From an uncultured Oscillospiraceae bacterium (GTDB lineage Bacteria > Bacillota > Clostridia > Oscillospirales > Oscillospiraceae): DNA of 19,498 bases. Both the position numbers and the translations under genes were made by a program. The DNA lies in NCBI GenBank assembly GCA_934589155.1, contig CAKTNP010000031.1, positions 1-19,498 on the forward strand, read 5' to 3'. Shown here piece by piece: positions 15,961-19,498 of the stretch (position 1 is its first letter; each line of letters begins with the position of its first letter). Below the pieces are notes generated by a model. The model made no database searches. It was not told the DNA's origin and was given only the letters and a program-made list of their open reading frames with translations.

Positions 15961-17337
15961 ATGCTGGAGATCTCCAAGAAAACCAACCTTCTCGAGCAGA
16001 AAAGCTACAAATACTCCCTTCAGGACGTGGCGGAGCCCAACCTGTACCGGGACATTTATCCCTATACCGAACCCCCAAAGATCCCCTTTAACCACCGCCG
16101 GGTGCCCATGGGCATGCCCGCCGACATTTTTATCACCGACACCTCCTTCCGGGACGGTCAGCAGTCCGTGGAGCCCTACACCGTAAACCAGATCGTGGAC
16201 CTGTACAAAATGCTCTCCCGGCTGGGCGGTCCCAAGGGCATCATCCGCCAGACGGAGTTCTTCGTTTACAGTCAGAAGGACCGGGAGGCGGTCCGCCGGT
16301 GCCAGGACCTGGGCTATCCGTTCCCGGAGATCACCACCTGGATCCGGGCCACCAAAGAGGACTTCAAGCTGGTGAAGGACCTGGGGATCCAGGAGACCGG
16401 CATTCTCGTCAGCTCCTCGGACTACCACATCTTCAAGAAGCTGGGCCTCACCCGAAAGCAGGCCATGGAAAAATACCTGGCCACCGTGTCCATGGCCCTG
16501 GAGGCGGGCATTCGTCCCCGGTGCCACCTGGAGGACGTGACGAGAGCCGATTTTTACGGCTTCGTGGTTCCCTTTGTCAACGAACTCATGGCTCTGGGCC
16601 GTCAGGCTGGGATCCCCATTAAGATCCGGGTCTGCGACACCATGGGCTACGGCGTGCCCTATACCGAGGTGGCCCTGCCCCGCAGCGTCCCCGGCATCGT
16701 CTACGGCCTGCAGCACTACTCCGACGTGCCCAGCGAGTGCATGGAGTGGCACGGCCACAACGACTTCTATAAAGCCGTGCCCAATGCCACCGCCGCCTGG
16801 CTCTACGGCTGCGGCGCCGTGAACTGCTCCATGCTGGGCATCGGCGAGCGCACCGGCAACATCCCCCTGGAGGCTATGGTCTTTGAATACGCCTCCCTGA
16901 AGGGCACCCTGGACGGCATGGACCCCACGGTGATTACGGAGATCGCCCGGTACTTTACCAAGGAGATCGGCTACCACATTCCGCCCAATACCCCCTTCGT
17001 GGGTCGGAACTTCAACATGACTAAGGCCGGCATCCATGCCGACGGTCTCCTGAAGGACGAGGAGATTTACAACATTTTCGATACCAAAACCATTCTGGAC
17101 CGGCCCGCCACCGTCACCATCGGCAAGACCTCGGGCCTGGCCGGCATCGCCTATTGGATCAACGAGAACTACGATCTGCGGGGGGACAAGGCCGTGGACA
17201 AGCACAGCCCCCTGGTGGTCTATCTCAAAAACTGGGTGGACCGGGAGTATGAGGGCGGCCGGGAGAACATGATCTCCCCCGACGAAATGGAACGGAAGAT
17301 CGACGAATTCACCGGCGGCTGGAAAGCCCAGCTTTGA
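15961..17337 (+). CDS. Probable citrate (Re)-synthase (HMGL/isopropylmalate synthase-like)
   Basis: Condenses acetyl-CoA with oxaloacetate to citrate with Re-face stereochemistry (EC 2.3.3.3), if the family call is right. The 458-residue protein is a DRE-TIM barrel: DTSFRDGQQ (60-68) holds the catalytic Arg and metal-binding Asp, HGHND (264-268) gives the metal His pair, and NCSMLGIGERTGN follows. The variant FRDGQQ (rather than LRDGEQ) and RQTEFFVYSQKDREAV resemble, from memory, Clostridium kluyveri-type Re-citrate synthases more than LeuA or homocitrate synthase, and there is no LeuA regulatory domain. The aconitase two genes downstream supports the call. I chose the ATG at 15961 after GGGAGG; a TTG at 15904 lies in the -10 box. 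It may be labelled 2-isopropylmalate synthase in automatic annotation. Confidence 0.8.
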   Translation: MLEISKKTNLLEQKSYKYSLQDVAEPNLYRDIYPYTEPPKIPFNHRRVPMGMPADIFITDTSFRDGQQSVEPYTVNQIVDLYKMLSRLGGPKGIIRQTEFFVYSQKDREAVRRCQDLGYPFPEITTWIRATKEDFKLVKDLGIQETGILVSSSDYHIFKKLGLTRKQAMEKYLATVSMALEAGIRPRCHLEDVTRADFYGFVVPFVNELMALGRQAGIPIKIRVCDTMGYGVPYTEVALPRSVPGIVYGLQHYSDVPSECMEWHGHNDFYKAVPNATAAWLYGCGAVNCSMLGIGERTGNIPLEAMVFEYASLKGTLDGMDPTVITEIARYFTKEIGYHIPPNTPFVGRNFNMTKAGIHADGLLKDEEIYNIFDTKTILDRPATVTIGKTSGLAGIAYWINENYDLRGDKAVDKHSPLVVYLKNWVDREYEGGRENMISPDEMERKIDEFTGGWKAQL

Positions 17338-17362
17338 GCCCCGACAAAGGAGATGCAGGACT

Positions 17363-18013
17363 TTGATAGAAGCGGCGTCCCTGTCCGACCGGGTCTTTGA
17401 CCACCTGGAAGACGGGATCTTCTCCGGGAAATACCCTCCTGGGGAAATATTGACGGAGCTGCGGTTGTCCCGGGAGCTGGAAGTCAGCCGGACCCCGGTG
17501 CGGGAAGCCCTGCGGCGGCTCCAGCAGGAGGGCCTCATTCGGGAGACCGGCAAGGGCAGCCAGGTCCTGGGCCTCAGCGCCCGGGACGTGTCGGATATTT
17601 ATGACATCCGCCTTCGGACCGAGGGTCTGGCCGCCCGTTGGGCTGCCCGGCGGATCAGTCCGGAGCAGCGAACGGCCCTGGAAGAGGTGGTGGAGCTGCA
17701 AAACTTCTACCTGAGCCGGGGCGACACGGACAAATTAAAATCCACGGATACGGAATTTCACACTCTCCTCTACGCCGCCTGCGGCAGCCCGGTGCTCCAG
17801 GGCATTTTAACGGGCCTGCACCGGAAGATCCAGGGCTTTCGCCGCCGGTCCCTGTCCCAGACAGGCCGGGCAAAAGAAGCATTGGCGGAGCACCAGGCCA
17901 TTTTGAAGGCCCTGGCGGCGGGAGACGAAGAGGAAGCGGAACGCCTGGCCGTGCTGCACGTCAGCCGGGCCAGAGACAACATTCTCAAACAGGAGGAACT
18001 ATCATGGGACTGA
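17363..18013 (+). CDS. GntR-family transcriptional regulator, FCD (FadR-like) domain
   Basis: DNA-binding regulator, probably of its own operon. The 216-residue protein has an N-terminal winged helix with the GntR signature LSRELEVSRTPVREALRRLQ (about 35-54), EEGLI-type wing residues and then an all-helical FCD ligand domain with DTEFH, EHQAIL and HVSRARDN supplying the Asp/His residues that commonly bind metal and an organic acid in this class. The start is TTG at 17363, preceded by AAAGGAGA at 9-nt spacing; no better ATG is present. It lies 25 nt after the citrate synthase gene and overlaps aconitase by 10 nt. A tricarboxylate such as citrate is a reasonable effector by context only. Confidence 0.9.
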   Translation: MIEAASLSDRVFDHLEDGIFSGKYPPGEILTELRLSRELEVSRTPVREALRRLQQEGLIRETGKGSQVLGLSARDVSDIYDIRLRTEGLAARWAARRISPEQRTALEEVVELQNFYLSRGDTDKLKSTDTEFHTLLYAACGSPVLQGILTGLHRKIQGFRRRSLSQTGRAKEALAEHQAILKALAAGDEEEAERLAVLHVSRARDNILKQEELSWD

Positions 18014-19498
18014 CCATTGCGCAGAAGATCATTAAAAGCCATCTGGTGGCCGGAGAAATGGTACCCGGCCAGGAGATCGGTCTGAAGATCGACCAGACCC
18101 TGACCCAGGACGCCACCGGCACCATGGCCTATCTGGAATTTGAGACCATGGGCCTGGACCGGGTGAAAACCGAGCGGTCCGTGGCCTATATCGACCACAA
18201 CACCCTGCAGTGCGGCTTCGAGAACGCCGACGACCACCGGTACATCCAGACCGTGGCGAAAAAGCACGGGATCTGGTTCTCCCGGCCCGGCAATGGCATC
18301 TGTCACCAGGTCCATCTGGAGCGGTTCTCCAAGCCCGGCAAGACCCTCATCGGCTCGGACTCCCACACCCCCACCGGCGGCGGTGTTGGCATGCTGGCCA
18401 TGGGCGCCGGCGGCCTGGACGTGGCCGTGGCCATGGGCGGAGGTGCCTATTACATCACCATGCCGAAAATGTACAAGGTGGAGCTGACGGGAAAGCTCCG
18501 GGATTACGTCTCCGCCAAGGACGTGAGCCTGGAAATTCTCCGGATTCTCTCCGTCAAGGGCGGCGTAGGGGCCATCATCGAGTGGGGCGGCCCCGGCGTC
18601 AAGACTCTGACGGTCCCCCAGCGGGCCACCATCACCAACATGGGCACCGAGCTGGGCGCCACCACCTCCATCTTCCCCTCCGACGAGGTGACAAAGGCCT
18701 TTTTGACCGCCCAAGGCCGGCCGGAGGACTTCACGCCTCTGGAATCCGACCCCGACGCCGTGTATGACAAGGTGATCCACATCGATCTTTCCACTCTGGT
18801 ACCTCTGGCGGCCTGCCCCCACAGCCCCGACAACGTAAAACCCGTGTCGGAACTGGGCGAGATCAAGGTGGACCAGGTTTGCATCGGCTCCTGCACCAAC
18901 TCCTCTCTGGCGGACCTTTCCATGGCGGCGGCCATGTTGAAGGGCCGGACCGTAGATCCCTCCGTGTCCATGTCCGTGTCCCCCGGCTCCAAGCAGGTGC
19001 TGCAAATGCTGACCCGCAGCGGCGCTCTTACGGACATTCTAGCCTCCGGCGCCCGGCTTCTGGAGTGTGCCTGCGGCCCCTGCATCGGCATGGGCTTCTC
19101 CCCCAACTCCGGCGGCGTGAGCCTGCGGACCTTTAACCGGAACTTCCTGGGCCGCAGCGGCACCGCCGACGGCCAGGTGTACCTGGTGTCCCCGGAGACC
19201 GCCGTGGCCTCCGCTCTGACGGGTCACATCACGGACCCCACCACTCTGGGCAAGGCACCGGAAATTACTCTCCCCGACACCTTCGCCATTGACGACAGCG
19301 CCATTCTGCCCCCGGCCAGCCCCGAGGAGGCGGACAGCGTCCAGGTCCTCCGGGGTCCCAACATCAAGGAATTCCCCGAGAGCCATCCTCTCACCGATGA
19401 GATTACCGCCCCTCTGATTTTGAAGGTGGGCGACAACATCACCACGGACCACATTATGCCCGCCGGTGCCAAGATCCTGCCCTACCGCTCCAACATTC
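18004..19498 (+). CDS. Aconitate hydratase (partial, C-terminus off window)
   Basis: Isomerises citrate to isocitrate through cis-aconitate with a [4Fe-4S] cluster. The visible 498 residues include SDSHTP (118-123), GSCTNS (295-300, C297) and ECACGPC (354-360, C357 and C360), so all three cluster Cys residues are present. The sequence then reaches the linker and the start of the swivel domain at GDNITTDHIMPAGAK before the window ends. This layout, a LeuC-like core fused to a LeuD-like swivel in one shorter chain, fits the compact aconitase of anaerobic Firmicutes (around 640 residues). The ATG at 18004 follows AGGAGG (17991-17996) and overlaps gntR by 10 nt. A following isocitrate dehydrogenase gene would be expected but is not visible. 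Confidence 0.93.
   Translation, partial: MGLTIAQKIIKSHLVAGEMVPGQEIGLKIDQTLTQDATGTMAYLEFETMGLDRVKTERSVAYIDHNTLQCGFENADDHRYIQTVAKKHGIWFSRPGNGICHQVHLERFSKPGKTLIGSDSHTPTGGGVGMLAMGAGGLDVAVAMGGGAYYITMPKMYKVELTGKLRDYVSAKDVSLEILRILSVKGGVGAIIEWGGPGVKTLTVPQRATITNMGTELGATTSIFPSDEVTKAFLTAQGRPEDFTPLESDPDAVYDKVIHIDLSTLVPLAACPHSPDNVKPVSELGEIKVDQVCIGSCTNSSLADLSMAAAMLKGRTVDPSVSMSVSPGSKQVLQMLTRSGALTDILASGARLLECACGPCIGMGFSPNSGGVSLRTFNRNFLGRSGTADGQVYLVSPETAVASALTGHITDPTTLGKAPEITLPDTFAIDDSAILPPASPEEADSVQVLRGPNIKEFPESHPLTDEITAPLILKVGDNITTDHIMPAGAKILPYRSNI

Noticed and set aside
15955..17553. Minus-strand frame of about 530 codons opposite the citrate synthase gene
   Set aside because: Shadow of the HMGL-type enzyme; composition and absence of a ribosome site argue against it.

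Overview
The window looks like core chromosome of a G+C-rich, strictly anaerobic Clostridia-type Firmicute. An Oscillospiraceae relative (Flavonifractor/Oscillibacter-like) is my best guess, but this is inference. The clues are strong AGGAGG ribosome sites, a perfect CIRCE/HrcA heat-shock operon, a DnaK of Gram-positive type, a six-gene Rnf complex in the order CDGEAB, a pyrophosphate-type phosphofructokinase, and a citrate synthase of the anaerobe-typical Re-face family. I see no transposase, integrase, phage gene, CRISPR array, tRNA or rRNA.

Layout. (1) 1-2347 is glycolysis: a class II fructose-bisphosphate aldolase (minus strand, C-terminus cut by the window edge) diverges from a PPi-type phosphofructokinase (plus strand) across a 198-bp region holding one good promoter for each gene. 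(2) 2485-7442 is the heat-shock operon hrcA-grpE-dnaK-dnaJ, driven by a sigma-A promoter with a perfect CIRCE operator over the start site. Hairpins lie in the grpE-dnaK and dnaK-dnaJ gaps, and a terminator follows dnaJ. (3) 7522-12563 (minus) is rnfCDGEAB, the membrane ferredoxin:NAD+ oxidoreductase that couples electron flow to an ion gradient. It converges on dnaJ, and two hairpins separate the two operons. (4) 12821-15782 (plus) is a three-gene ABC importer: lipoprotein binding protein of the ABC_sub_bind family, permease, ATPase. It has its own promoter, an attenuator-like hairpin after the first gene and a strong terminator. (5) 15877 to the right edge (plus) is a probable Re-citrate synthase, a GntR/FCD regulator and an aconitase (cut by the edge). 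These are tightly packed behind one promoter that carries a TGTATACA palindrome over the predicted start site.

How it fits together. Aldolase and PFK serve glycolysis. Rnf handles reduced ferredoxin and NAD+/NADH and conserves energy. The citrate synthase and aconitase form the oxidative branch of an incomplete TCA pathway, probably supplying 2-oxoglutarate for glutamate and probably controlled by the embedded GntR protein. The importer's substrate is not evident; its family includes proposed aromatic amino acid (tryptophan) transporters.

I did not find an obviously new multi-gene system. The most rewarding points are regulatory: the GntR operator candidate, the hairpins between chaperone genes, the hairpin at the extreme 5' end of the aldolase mRNA, and the possible mis-annotation of the citrate synthase as an isopropylmalate or homocitrate synthase.
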